Made by a program: the position numbers and the translations under genes. This document shows, in pieces, positions 8,567 to 16,616 of a DNA stretch of 64,000 nucleotides (the first letter of the stretch is position 1; every line of letters begins with the position of its first letter). Source of the stretch: Verrucomicrobiaceae bacterium (lineage in GTDB: Bacteria; Verrucomicrobiota; Verrucomicrobiia; Verrucomicrobiales; Verrucomicrobiaceae); assembly GCA_015075365.1 (NCBI GenBank), contig JABTUN010000001.1:2356001-2420000 (forward strand). The letters are read 5' to 3'. The notes under the pieces are model-generated. The model was not told where the DNA came from. It saw only the letters and a program-made list of their open reading frames with translations, and did not search any database.

Positions 8567-10786
8567 CTAGCGACCGACCACCACCAGCACACAACGGAAG
8601 CCGCAGCCATAGCTTCGACGGTCGCGCATGGATAACCCGCGGCGGGATGAGAGATGGTAGGACGCTTGTGAATAAGCCCAAGAGCTACCGCGCACCACAA
8701 AGGTGCCTTTCTCTTCCTCATGCCAATCGGCGCACAACTCGGAAGCATTCCCTCCTAAATCAAACAAGCCAAACTGGTTTTCATTAAACTTGCCTACAGG
8801 AGCGGTTGTCTCATAGCCATCAGTGTAGTCTTCGGTCGCGGAGAAAGTTTTAAACTTTGCCTTTGCCGCGCTGTCTGAGAGGTTGCCGACCTTCCCGTGC
8901 GGTGGAAAATCCTGGCCCCAGGGATATATGTTAGATATCTTCTCATCTTTATCTTTTGGGCTAGCGCTGGCGTCCTCCTGATCACCAATGCCCACCGCGT
9001 AACTCCATTCCACGTCACTCGGCAGGCGGTACTCGTCCTGCGGACCAATCAGGCCGCTAGCGCGGTCTTTTTTCGTCAGCCAGGCGCAGAAGGCTACGGC
9101 GTCGTCATAGTTCACGTTAACCACCGGATGGCTACTTTCCTCCGCGTTCTCCCCTTCCCCACGACCGACGGGCACGTCTTTGTGGTTGTAGGTCTTCCAG
9201 TCCTCCCCGGCATCGTGCCCGCTGTCCTTCACAAAGGCCGCGTAGTCTCGGCTGCGCGTCTCCCAGATGCTGAAGAGGATGCGCTGGTCTTTCGACGGCC
9301 CCGCGCCGATGGGCACCGGCACGAACTTCATGCCGAGGCTGTTGGTGAAGGGGGATTCCTTCGTGGCGGTAAGTGTAGGCGGCTTCGGCGGTGCTGGCGG
9401 CGGCATGGCAGCCTTTTTCGCCGTCTCGGCATCCGCTTTGGCCTTCGCTGTGGCGGCTTCGGCGGCGAGGCGCTTCTGCTCCTCGTCGCGCAGCTTTTTC
9501 TGCAACTCCTCCGCCTGCTGCTTCGCGGCGGCATCCTTCGCGGCCATTTCTTCCGCCACTTTCTTCCGCGCTGCCTCCTCCAAGTCTTTCTGCGTGGACG
9601 GCAGCTTGTCGTAGCGGTTGTCCGGCGGGAACAGTGTCTTCCAGCCCCAGCCGGCGGCGGCGAGGAGGAGAAGAACGCCGAGCGCGCGCCAAAGTGGCCT
9701 GCGGGCTTGGGGTAGGGCGCTTGGTCCTCCAAGCGCCGCTGGGGACGTGTTCATGGCCTTGGGGACGCTCGCGGCGGCTGACGGAGCAGCCGCCCTACCG
9801 GGCGTCAGGGCCTCGCACACGGTCTTCGCATTCGCGGGGCGTTTTTCGCGTTCTTTGGCCAGACAGGCCAGGACGGCCGTTTCGACCGGTTCGGGCACGG
9901 TTTGGCCGGTGGAGGTGTTCGCACCCTCGGTGACGAGTTCGGCGCGCCGGGCCATCAGCCGCGTCACCGTTTGGGTGGCGATCTGCACGGCCACCAAAGC
10001 CGCGTCGCCTCGAAAAAAGGGCGGCGTGCCGGTGAGCAGCTCGTAAAGCAGCGCGCCGAGGCTGTAGAGGTCATCCGCAGGCGCGGCGGGGAGACCGGCG
10101 AGTTGCTGCGGGCTGGCGTAGGCCAGCGTGGCGCTGCTGTCCTGCATTGTAGTCCCGGCTTTAGCCGGAATCTCAGAACCGTCCCGCCCTTCGCGGGACG
10201 GGACTACAGAACCCTGACTGTGCCGCGTCATCCCCTCCTGCACGCGGCGGCTGATGCCGAAGTCCATGAGACGCGCACGGCCTGCGGCATCGACGAGGAT
10301 GTTCGCGGGCTTGAGGTCGCGGTGGATGCGTTTGGCATCCGCATGCAGGTAATCGACCGCAGCGGCGATCTCACGCACCCAGCCGGTGATCTCCTCCGGT
10401 TCGAAAAAGCCGCGCTTCTGCGCCTCCAGCAGCTCCGCCAGCGTCTTTCCCTCCACATACTCCATGACGATGGCGGCGGTGCTGTCCTCCAGTTCGAGCG
10501 CATACGTCGCTACGATGCCGGGATGGCGCAGTTCTTTTCCGGCGCGCACTTCTTCTTTGAGGCGCTTCATTTCCCCCTCGTGCTGCACCAGCACGGCGGG
10601 CAGGAACTTGAGCGCCACCTGCGTCTCCTCCGTGTGATCCCGCGCCAGCCACACGACGCCCATGCCGCCGGCGCCGAGCTTCCGCACCAGCTCGTAGCGC
10701 CGGTTGAAGAGCCACTGCCCCTCCTTCAGCGATGGCATCGCCGGTCCGCCGCGGTCTTGAGATTGATTCAGGAAGGGATCGTGCAT
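8567..10786 (-). CDS. Membrane Ser/Thr protein kinase with C-terminal SUMF1/FGE-like domain
   Basis: The 739-residue product has a PknB-type kinase domain (residues 30-330): glycine loop GAGGMG, VALK with Lys60, HRD with Asp157, DFG at 175-177. A transmembrane helix (about 366-382), an Ala/Lys/Glu-rich coiled coil (400-460) and an SUMF1/FGE-sulfatase fold (475-735) follow. The SUMF1 part lacks the cysteine pair of true formylglycine-generating enzymes (the segment reads RGSSWAYSQASYH), so it is probably a ligand-binding or structural domain outside the membrane. Two REPIN elements lie inside the gene, one in the activation segment (about residues 193-213) and one before the transmembrane helix. 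The ATG at 10738 (MPSLKEGQW) is an alternative start. Confidence 0.88.
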   Translation of the reverse strand: MHDPFLNQSQDRGGPAMPSLKEGQWLFNRRYELVRKLGAGGMGVVWLARDHTEETQVALKFLPAVLVQHEGEMKRLKEEVRAGKELRHPGIVATYALELEDSTAAIVMEYVEGKTLAELLEAQKRGFFEPEEITGWVREIAAAVDYLHADAKRIHRDLKPANILVDAAGRARLMDFGISRRVQEGMTRHSQGSVVPSREGRDGSEIPAKAGTTMQDSSATLAYASPQQLAGLPAAPADDLYSLGALLYELLTGTPPFFRGDAALVAVQIATQTVTRLMARRAELVTEGANTSTGQTVPEPVETAVLACLAKEREKRPANAKTVCEALTPGRAAAPSAAASVPKAMNTSPAALGGPSALPQARRPLWRALGVLLLLAAAGWGWKTLFPPDNRYDKLPSTQKDLEEAARKKVAEEMAAKDAAAKQQAEELQKKLRDEEQKRLAAEAATAKAKADAETAKKAAMPPPAPPKPPTLTATKESPFTNSLGMKFVPVPIGAGPSKDQRILFSIWETRSRDYAAFVKDSGHDAGEDWKTYNHKDVPVGRGEGENAEESSHPVVNVNYDDAVAFCAWLTKKDRASGLIGPQDEYRLPSDVEWSYAVGIGDQEDASASPKDKDEKISNIYPWGQDFPPHGKVGNLSDSAAKAKFKTFSATEDYTDGYETTAPVGKFNENQFGLFDLGGNASELCADWHEEEKGTFVVRGSSWAYSQASYHLSSRRGLSMRDRRSYGCGFRCVLVVVGR
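9712..9798. repeat. REPIN A inside the kinase gene
   Basis: GTAG (9712-9715) heads a perfect 9-bp stem GGCGCTTGG/CCAAGCGCC (9716-9737). The other end is CTAC (9795-9798), preceded by an 8-bp stem GGCGGCTG/CAGCCGCC (9773-9794). Two GTAG-headed hairpins in opposite orientation are the layout of a REPIN. It encodes the Ala/Pro-rich linker before the transmembrane helix and keeps the frame open. Confidence 0.8.
10149..10207. repeat. REPIN B inside the kinase activation segment
   Basis: GTAG (10149-10152) heads the stem CCGGCT/AGCCGG (10155-10168). The stem CCGTCCCGC/GCGGGACGG (10179-10201) precedes CTAC (10204-10207). The element lies in frame between the DFG motif and the APE-equivalent region of the kinase and adds about 20 residues to the activation segment. 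Confidence 0.8.
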
Positions 10787-11155
10787 GGGGACGTTTCAGG
10801 TTCCTGATTTGGAAATACAGGCGGAGGCACAAAGAGGCCAGAGGGAAGTTTTTCCGAAGGTGGCTCTCCCCACGGGAGCCTGCGTACGGCTTTCGCCAAA
10901 GGCGGCACCCACCCCGTGGAAAGCAGTCCTGCCTCTTGAAAAGGCAGCGATACCTTTTTGGAAGGTAAGCCCGTCTTCGGGAAAGGTAACCTTACCTTTT
11001 TGGTTGCTGGGCATACCTTTTGGAAAGATAGCCTTACTTTGATGAAGAAATGGCACTTTGGGGCGAAAAAGAGGGCTCACCCGGACTGCCCAGGCCGTCA
11101 GCGACGGCCTGGCGGCTTTCCGGGCGAAGGCACCCAGAAGCCCCTTGTTGCCCTT
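10787..11155. repeat. 21-bp-period array of mini-palindromes, second locus (10845-11075)
   Basis: No gene is credible here. From 10845 to 11075 there are eleven 21-bp units. Many have a dyad but with different stem sequence: CTCCC/GGGAG (10866-10878), CCAC/GTGG (10909-10919), CTGCCT/AGGCAG (10929-10947), TACCTT/AAGGTA (10951-10967). Read as protein, either strand gives a 7-residue period. A separate perfect 10-bp stem, CCAGGCCGTC/GACGGCCTGG (11090-11112), lies downstream of the oxidoreductase stop and may help end that transcript. Confidence 0.8.
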
Positions 11156-12295
11156 TCACAGCAGCGTGAGCGGATTGACGCGTGTTTGCAGCGGGAAGGT
11201 CACACGCTGGCCGTTGAGGCGGTGGGATTCGAAGACGGCGGCGATCATTTCGGTGATCTGGCGGCCGTGGATGGCATCGCACAGCGGCGCGCGGTTCTCT
11301 TGAATGGCGGCGATGAGGTCGAGGCCGGGAATCTCGTGGCTGGAGACCTTTTTGGCGATGGAGGCGTCGGCGAGCACCGGTTTGCGGGCTTCGTTGCCGG
11401 TCTGAATCCAGGCGAAGGGTTCCTGGTCCATGCGCAGGTCGATCACGCCACCGTTGCCGAAGATTTGCAGGCCAAAGGAGGCCGGGTCGTCGTAGGCGGG
11501 TTTTTTCAGGCGGCCGTCCTTGAGGCTGTCGAAGAAGAACGGCAGGCCGTTTTCCATCTCAAAGCGCGCGTGGACCTCGTCTCCCGCGAGCGGGCCGATG
11601 CCTTCGTCGCCGTCCTTCACATCGGATTTGGTGACGAGTTTGCCGCCCTGGTACACGTTGGCGGAGCAGGCCTTCGCGGGGCCGGCCAGCGCGATGGCGG
11701 TGCCCATGACGTGCGAACCGAGCACCCACATGTCGAGGCTGCCGCCGCGCGGGTCTTCCTTGCCTCGTCCGCGCATCTCCAGCACGCGGCCGATGGCGCC
11801 GCCGGCGATGAGCTTGGCGACCATCGGCAGGGCAGGGTGGTAGCGGTTGCGGTGCGCGATGGCGATCTTTGTGCCGCTTTTTTCCGCGGCGGCGAGCACT
11901 TCGTCGCACTCCGCGAGGCTGCGGAGGAAGGGTTTTTCGATGTAGATGCCCTTCGCGCCGTTTTGAATGGCGGCGAGCAGCATGTCCCGGTGCTGGTCCA
12001 CATGACGCGGACCGATGGCGACGATGTCCGGGCGGATTTCAGCCAGCATGGCCTGGTAGCCGGCGAATCCTTTGCCGGTGCCGAGTTTTTTCAGCTCCGC
12101 CGCGAGCCCGCCCGCGTCCGCGTCGGCGACAGCGACGATTTCGCTCGCCGGAATGGCCTTCCACATCGTGTCGAGGCCGTGGCCGTAGTTGCCGCGGCCG
12201 GTGTGGCCGATGATGGCGACGCGGAGCTTCTTTTCGGCGGCCAGCGCGGCGAGCGGGGTGGCGGTGAAGGCGGCGAGGATGTGGCGGCGGTGCAT
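11156..12295 (-). CDS. Gfo/Idh/MocA-family oxidoreductase, exported
   Basis: An NAD(P)-dependent sugar or polyol oxidoreductase-like protein of 379 residues. The ATG at 12295 starts MHRRHILAAFTATPLAALA, a signal peptide with a twin Arg as in Tat substrates. A Rossmann fold follows (VAIIGHTGRGNYGHG at about residues 25-40), then the EKP motif (YIEKPF) of the family and a C-terminal alpha/beta domain. Exported members of this family are common in Planctomycetes and Verrucomicrobia. The upstream gene on the other strand is divergent with a 98-bp gap. The substrate is not predictable. Confidence 0.85.
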   Translation of the reverse strand: MHRRHILAAFTATPLAALAAEKKLRVAIIGHTGRGNYGHGLDTMWKAIPASEIVAVADADAGGLAAELKKLGTGKGFAGYQAMLAEIRPDIVAIGPRHVDQHRDMLLAAIQNGAKGIYIEKPFLRSLAECDEVLAAAEKSGTKIAIAHRNRYHPALPMVAKLIAGGAIGRVLEMRGRGKEDPRGGSLDMWVLGSHVMGTAIALAGPAKACSANVYQGGKLVTKSDVKDGDEGIGPLAGDEVHARFEMENGLPFFFDSLKDGRLKKPAYDDPASFGLQIFGNGGVIDLRMDQEPFAWIQTGNEARKPVLADASIAKKVSSHEIPGLDLIAAIQENRAPLCDAIHGRQITEMIAAVFESHRLNGQRVTFPLQTRVNPLTLL

Positions 12296-12393
12296 GCGGG
12301 ACGTGGGAACGAACCGAAAATGGTCAAACGTGCATCGTCTGTGCATTCGACAGGTCGCGATTCGGGGTTCATCATGGCCGGGAAACCGATCGC

Positions 12394-14493
12394 ATGGCCG
12401 AAACGACCGCCCACGCCGCTGAAACTGAGCACGAGCTCCGCCTCCGCATCCAGGAACTGGAGGCGTTGCTGCATTCGCTGCGCATGCGCCTGCCAAACCC
12501 GCCGCCGGACGCCGTGCGTGATCTGGCGGCCAGCGAGGAGCGCTTCGCCCTGGCGGTGCGCGGAACGAACGACGGCATTTGGGACTGGGACATCCGCACG
12601 AACAAGGTCTTCTTCTCACCGCGCTGGAAGGCCATGATCGGCTATGAGGACGAGGAGCTTCCCAACGAGTTTTCCACCTTTGAGACGCGCGTGCATCCGG
12701 AGGATCACGACCGTGTCATGCAGGCGGTGAACGATTACCTCTACGGCCCGCTGGAGCGCTACGCCGTGGAGTTCCGCTTCCAGCACAAGGACGGCTCCTG
12801 GCGCTGGATGCTGGCCCGCGGGCGCGCCCTGCGTGATCCGGACGGGAAGCCCTACCGCATGGCCGGCTCCCACACCGACATCACGGAGCAAAAACTGGCG
12901 GAGGAGCAGCTCCGCCACGCGCGCCTGGCCGCCGAGGCCGCGAACCGCGCCAAAAGCGCCTTCCTGGCGAACATGAGCCACGAGATCCGCACGCCGATGA
13001 ACGGCATCATCGGCATGAGCGAGCTGCTGCTGAGCACGGCCATGACGCCCAAGCAGCATGAGTACCTGCTGATGCTCAAAAATTCCGCGGAGAGCCTGCT
13101 GGCGCTGCTCAATGACGTGCTCGACTTCTCCAAGATCGAGGCGGGCAAGATGGAGCTCGACGAGCAGGACTTTGACCTGCGCCACACCATCGCGGACACG
13201 CTGCTGGCGCTGGGCGTGCGGGCGATGCAGAAGAACATCACCCTCAGGCACAAGGTGGCGGAGGACGTGCCCGTGATGCTCCTCGGCGATGACGGGCGCC
13301 TGCGGCAGATCCTCATCAACCTCGTCGGCAACGCGATCAAGTTCACCGACCGCGGCGAGATCGTTGTGAGCGTGCGCATCGAGTCCCGCGCGCTCGACAA
13401 GACGACCCTCCACTTCGAGATTCGGGACACAGGCATCGGCATTTCCGCCGAGGTCCAGGGGCGCATCTTTGACGCCTTCACCCAGGCGGAGACCAGCACG
13501 AACCGCCGCTACGGCGGCACCGGCCTCGGCCTGGCCATCTGCCGCGACCTGGTCGAGCTCATGCAGGGCCGCATCTGGGTGGAGAGCGAGCCCGGCAAGG
13601 GCAGCACCTTTCATTTCACCGCCGTCTTTGGCGAGGCCAGGCACGACAGCGTCGAAAAGCCCTCCGCTCCCTCCACGGGGCCGCTGCTCGGCCTCGCGGA
13701 AAAGCCGATGAACGTCCTCGTCGTCGAGGATGGGCGCGTGAACCAGCTTGTGGCGGCCAAATTGCTGGAGGAACGCGGTCACCGTGTGCAGATCGCCTCC
13801 AACGGCCAGGAGGCGGTCGAGGCCGTGCGCCAGGAGAACTTTGACGCCATCCTCATGGACATCCACATGCCGGAGATGAACGGCTTCCAGGCCACCGCCG
13901 CCATCCGGCAGATCGAGGAAAAGTACGGCGGCCATGTGCCCATCATCGCCATGACTGCCAACGCGCTCAAAGGTGACCGGGAGCAGTGCGTGGCCGCCGG
14001 CATGGACGACTACGTCTCCAAACCGATCCACAGCGCCGAGCTGCTGCATGCCGTGGAGCGTTTCATGCACGGCCGCTCGGCCGCCCCGCCCCGGCTGGAG
14101 ATCACCGGGCTGCCGTCGGTGGCTGCCAGGGCCCGGAAGCGAGTCCCACCCTTCAAACCGGAGGCCTTCATTGCCGCTGCCGGCGGCCCGGAAATGGCCC
14201 GCCAGCTCGTCGCGATCTATGCGGAGGATTCCGGCCGCTTCCTCCAGGAGGCCTCCGCCGCCCTCGCGGCGGGCAATTCCGTGGCGCTCTACGAGGCCGC
14301 GCATGCGCTCAAGGGCATGCTCGGTGTTTACACCGCCACCCGTGCCTCGGAGACCGCCTCCCACCTCTGCCACCTCGCCCAGGATGGTGACCTCTTCGGC
14401 GCGCGGGCTCTGCTGGAGAAGCTCAAGAAGGAATGCTCGAAACTGGGGACGGCTCTCGCCGCGATTCCGCTGGATGCCTCCGCAGGCGGCTGA
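12394..14493 (+). CDS. Hybrid sensor histidine kinase (PAS-HisKA-HATPase-REC-Hpt)
   Basis: A 699-residue soluble phosphorelay protein. A short coiled coil (10-30) precedes a PAS_3-type domain (45-165) with a PAC motif. HisKA has SHEIRTPMN with His196; the HATPase domain (305-420) has the N, G1 and G2 boxes ([21 protein letters not shown]). A receiver domain (about 445-560) has the phospho-acceptor Asp489 in [10 protein letters not shown] and Lys in SKPI; its acidic pair reads VVEDGR instead of the usual VVEDN. A C-terminal Hpt domain has His637 in AHALKG. No transmembrane helix is seen, so the signal is sensed in the cytoplasm by the PAS domain. No response regulator is adjacent. Confidence 0.93.
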   Translation: MAETTAHAAETEHELRLRIQELEALLHSLRMRLPNPPPDAVRDLAASEERFALAVRGTNDGIWDWDIRTNKVFFSPRWKAMIGYEDEELPNEFSTFETRVHPEDHDRVMQAVNDYLYGPLERYAVEFRFQHKDGSWRWMLARGRALRDPDGKPYRMAGSHTDITEQKLAEEQLRHARLAAEAANRAKSAFLANMSHEIRTPMNGIIGMSELLLSTAMTPKQHEYLLMLKNSAESLLALLNDVLDFSKIEAGKMELDEQDFDLRHTIADTLLALGVRAMQKNITLRHKVAEDVPVMLLGDDGRLRQILINLVGNAIKFTDRGEIVVSVRIESRALDKTTLHFEIRDTGIGISAEVQGRIFDAFTQAETSTNRRYGGTGLGLAICRDLVELMQGRIWVESEPGKGSTFHFTAVFGEARHDSVEKPSAPSTGPLLGLAEKPMNVLVVEDGRVNQLVAAKLLEERGHRVQIASNGQEAVEAVRQENFDAILMDIHMPEMNGFQATAAIRQIEEKYGGHVPIIAMTANALKGDREQCVAAGMDDYVSKPIHSAELLHAVERFMHGRSAAPPRLEITGLPSVAARARKRVPPFKPEAFIAAAGGPEMARQLVAIYAEDSGRFLQEASAALAAGNSVALYEAAHALKGMLGVYTATRASETASHLCHLAQDGDLFGARALLEKLKKECSKLGTALAAIPLDASAGG

Positions 14494-14568
14494 AAAAATA
14501 TTTACTCCTGCCGGCATCCGGCAGCCCTGAAGTCGCGTAACACGTTCCTGAACGGAATCTTCCCAGCC

Positions 14569-15144
14569 ATGCTCACGCCTTTTCTCCAAGACCAAGCCTC
14601 TCTTTATGTTTCAGGGGGCATGACGCACGACGAACGTGCGGATTTTGATGTGCTGCTGGATTTTCAGCCGGAGTTGCGCGGTTTTGTCGCCGGACTCGCC
14701 GAGGCTGGCTCCCAGCTTGCCCTTTCCAACGGCTCCCACGTCGCTTCCCCCCCCGTCGGCCTCAAAAGCAGGATTGATGGCATCATCCAGGAGCGTGCGC
14801 GGCGTTTCAGCCCTGAGGGGCGTGTGGTCTGCGGTCCGGACGGCCTCGTGCAATGGGTCAATCCCGCCTTCACCGCCATGTGCGGTCATTCGCTTGAAGA
14901 CCTGCGCGGCCGGAAGCCCGGCTCCCTGTTGCAGGGGCCGCTGACCGATCCTGGTGCTGTGGATCGCATGCGCCGCGCTGTGCGTGAGGTGCGTGGCTGC
15001 TCCGAAACGTTGATCAACTATCACAAGAACGGGGATACTTACTGGGTCAGCATCACCCTGTCACCGGTCAAGGATGAGGAAGGACATCTCCTCTGGTTCA
15101 TCGCCCGCGAGCGCGAGCTCCGTGACGGCCCCTCCCTGAACTGA
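14569..15144 (+). CDS. PAS-domain protein with anti-sigma-like N terminus
   Basis: The 191-residue product has two parts. Residues 1-70 (ASLYVSGGMTHDERADFD, then PELRGFVAGL) resemble the N-terminal domain of RskA-type anti-sigma factors, without zinc ligands. Residues 80-185 form a PAS domain close to the LOV type (GRKPGSLLQG and NYHKNGDTYW), but the flavin-binding Cys of LOV (GRNCRFLQG) is absent, so it should not be a photoreceptor. It lies 75 bp after the hybrid kinase on the same strand and may act with it. No sigma factor gene is nearby. The function is unproven. Confidence 0.7.
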   Translation: MLTPFLQDQASLYVSGGMTHDERADFDVLLDFQPELRGFVAGLAEAGSQLALSNGSHVASPPVGLKSRIDGIIQERARRFSPEGRVVCGPDGLVQWVNPAFTAMCGHSLEDLRGRKPGSLLQGPLTDPGAVDRMRRAVREVRGCSETLINYHKNGDTYWVSITLSPVKDEEGHLLWFIARERELRDGPSLN

Positions 15145-15146
15145 CA

Positions 15147-16556
15147 TCACACCACGATCTCGTTGATGACGTGCCCGTGCACGTCCGTCAACCGGCGCTG
15201 GATGCCGTTGTGGTAGTAGCTGAGTTTTTCGTGGTCGAGGCCGAGGAGGTGCAGCGCGGTGGCGTGCAGATCGTAGCTGTAGCTCGGGTTTTCGGCGGCT
15301 TTGAAGCCGAGGTCGTCGGTGCTGCCATACGCGGTGCCGCCGCGGATGCCGCCGCCGGCCATCCAGGCGGTGAAGGCACCGGGATTGTGATCGCGGCCTT
15401 TGCCGGCGCCTTGCGCGGCGGGCTGGCGGCCGAATTCGGTGGTGCAGATGACGAGCGTGCTGTCGAGCAGGCCGCGTGATTTCAGATCGGTGAGCAGCGC
15501 GGCGGCTCCGGCGTCGAGAATGGGGCCCCAGTAGCCGTGGTCGCGCACGAGGTCCTCGTGGCTGTCCCAGTTCGGGCGGATTTTCTTCGCGGTGGTGTTT
15601 TCCGCGCCGCAGAAGAGCTGCACGAAGCGCACACCGCGCTCGACCATGCGCCGCGCGAGCAGGCATTGCCGTCCGAATGGCCCGATGTCCTCGTGATCGA
15701 GCTGGTAGAGCTTTTTCGTCGCGTCGCTCTCGCCGCTGACATTCGTGGCTTCGGGCGCGCTGAGCTGCAAACGCGCCGCGAGCTCGTAAGCGGCGATTCG
15801 GGCCTCCAACTCGCTGTTTTCCCGTCGTTCGGCCGCGTGGGTGCGATTGAGCACCTGGAGGAATTCGCGGCTTTTTTGCTCGGAGCCGTCGATGTAGCCC
15901 TTCGGCGGGAAAAGATCGGCGATGGGCGGTTTTTCGGCATCGCTGGCGATGACGGTGCCTTGATGAATCGCGGGCAAAAAGCCTGCTCCCCAGTTCAAAA
16001 CGCCACCGGGCGGCAAACCGCGCGGATCAGGCAGCACGACGAAGGCAGGAAGATCCTCGCTGAGGCTGCCGAGGCCGTAAGTGACCCACGCGCCCATGCT
16101 CGGAAAGCCGGGAAGGATGAAGCCGCTGTTCGCCATGAACATCGCAGGGCCGTGCAGCGCGGTTTTGCTCTGCATGGAGTGGATGAAGGCCATGTCATCG
16201 ACCTTGGTGGCGAGTTTGGGGAAAAGATCGCTCATCCAGCGGCCGCACTCGCCATGCTGGCGGAATTTCCACCACGATTGCTGACAGTTGCCGGGCTTCG
16301 ACGCGAAGAACTGCAGTTTGCCATCGGGATCGAAGGGCTTGCCCTGGCGCTTTTCGAGCTCGGGCTTGTAGTCCCACGTATCGACATGCGAGAGGCCGCC
16401 GGGGCAGAAGATCTGGATGACGGCGCGTGCCTTCGCCGCGTGATGACCGCCCTTCGGTGCGAGCGCGCTCGACGCCGCGCTGGCATCGCGATGCAGCATG
16501 GAGGCCAAAGCGGCTCCGCTAAAGCTGTGGAGGAAATTGCGGCGGGTAGAAGGCAT
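15147..16556 (-). CDS. DUF1501 family protein, Tat-exported
   Basis: The 469-residue product starts with a Tat-type signal (RRNFLHSFSGAALASML) and covers the DUF1501 domain, a distant relative of the alkaline phosphatase/sulfatase fold. Family landmarks are FCPGGLSHVDTWDYKP, the FCGAEN segment, TTEFGRQP and the ending [17 protein letters not shown]. Members are usually paired with DUF1549/DUF1553 proteins; here the upstream gene is a sulfatase 60 bp away on the same strand. A perfect 21-bp palindrome of FadR operator type abuts the start codon, so the gene is probably controlled by the regulator encoded at 39472-40119. Catalytic activity is not established for the family. Confidence 0.88.
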   Translation of the reverse strand: MPSTRRNFLHSFSGAALASMLHRDASAASSALAPKGGHHAAKARAVIQIFCPGGLSHVDTWDYKPELEKRQGKPFDPDGKLQFFASKPGNCQQSWWKFRQHGECGRWMSDLFPKLATKVDDMAFIHSMQSKTALHGPAMFMANSGFILPGFPSMGAWVTYGLGSLSEDLPAFVVLPDPRGLPPGGVLNWGAGFLPAIHQGTVIASDAEKPPIADLFPPKGYIDGSEQKSREFLQVLNRTHAAERRENSELEARIAAYELAARLQLSAPEATNVSGESDATKKLYQLDHEDIGPFGRQCLLARRMVERGVRFVQLFCGAENTTAKKIRPNWDSHEDLVRDHGYWGPILDAGAAALLTDLKSRGLLDSTLVICTTEFGRQPAAQGAGKGRDHNPGAFTAWMAGGGIRGGTAYGSTDDLGFKAAENPSYSYDLHATALHLLGLDHEKLSYYHNGIQRRLTDVHGHVINEIVV

Positions 16557-16577
16557 GGAATTGGTCAGACCAATTCC
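16557..16577. promoter_or_regulatory. Perfect palindrome of FadR/GntR operator type before the DUF1501 gene
   Basis: A 21-bp perfect palindrome centred on A16567 contains AATTGGTCAGACCAATT and touches the ATG at 16556. The core GGTCNGACC is that of FadR-subfamily operators. The same 17-bp core lies before the FadR-like gene at 40125-40141. Confidence 0.8.
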
Positions 16578-16616
16578 AAAACGGCCTTCGCGGCGAATTC
16601 CTTGCGGCGTTGGGTC

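Noticed and set aside
8567..10000. The SUMF1 domain as the enzyme that activates the sulfatases in the window.
   Set aside because: The cysteine pair needed for formylglycine formation is absent.
11090..11112. A perfect 10-bp hairpin downstream of the oxidoreductase as an intrinsic terminator.
   Set aside because: There is no U run directly after the stem on the minus strand; the nearest T run is about 15 bases further, so termination is only possible, not supported.
14508..14524. The CTGCCGG/CCGGCAG hairpin after the hybrid kinase gene as its terminator.
   Set aside because: The A/T-rich tract is on the upstream side, which would suit a minus-strand transcript, and no minus-strand gene is present there.
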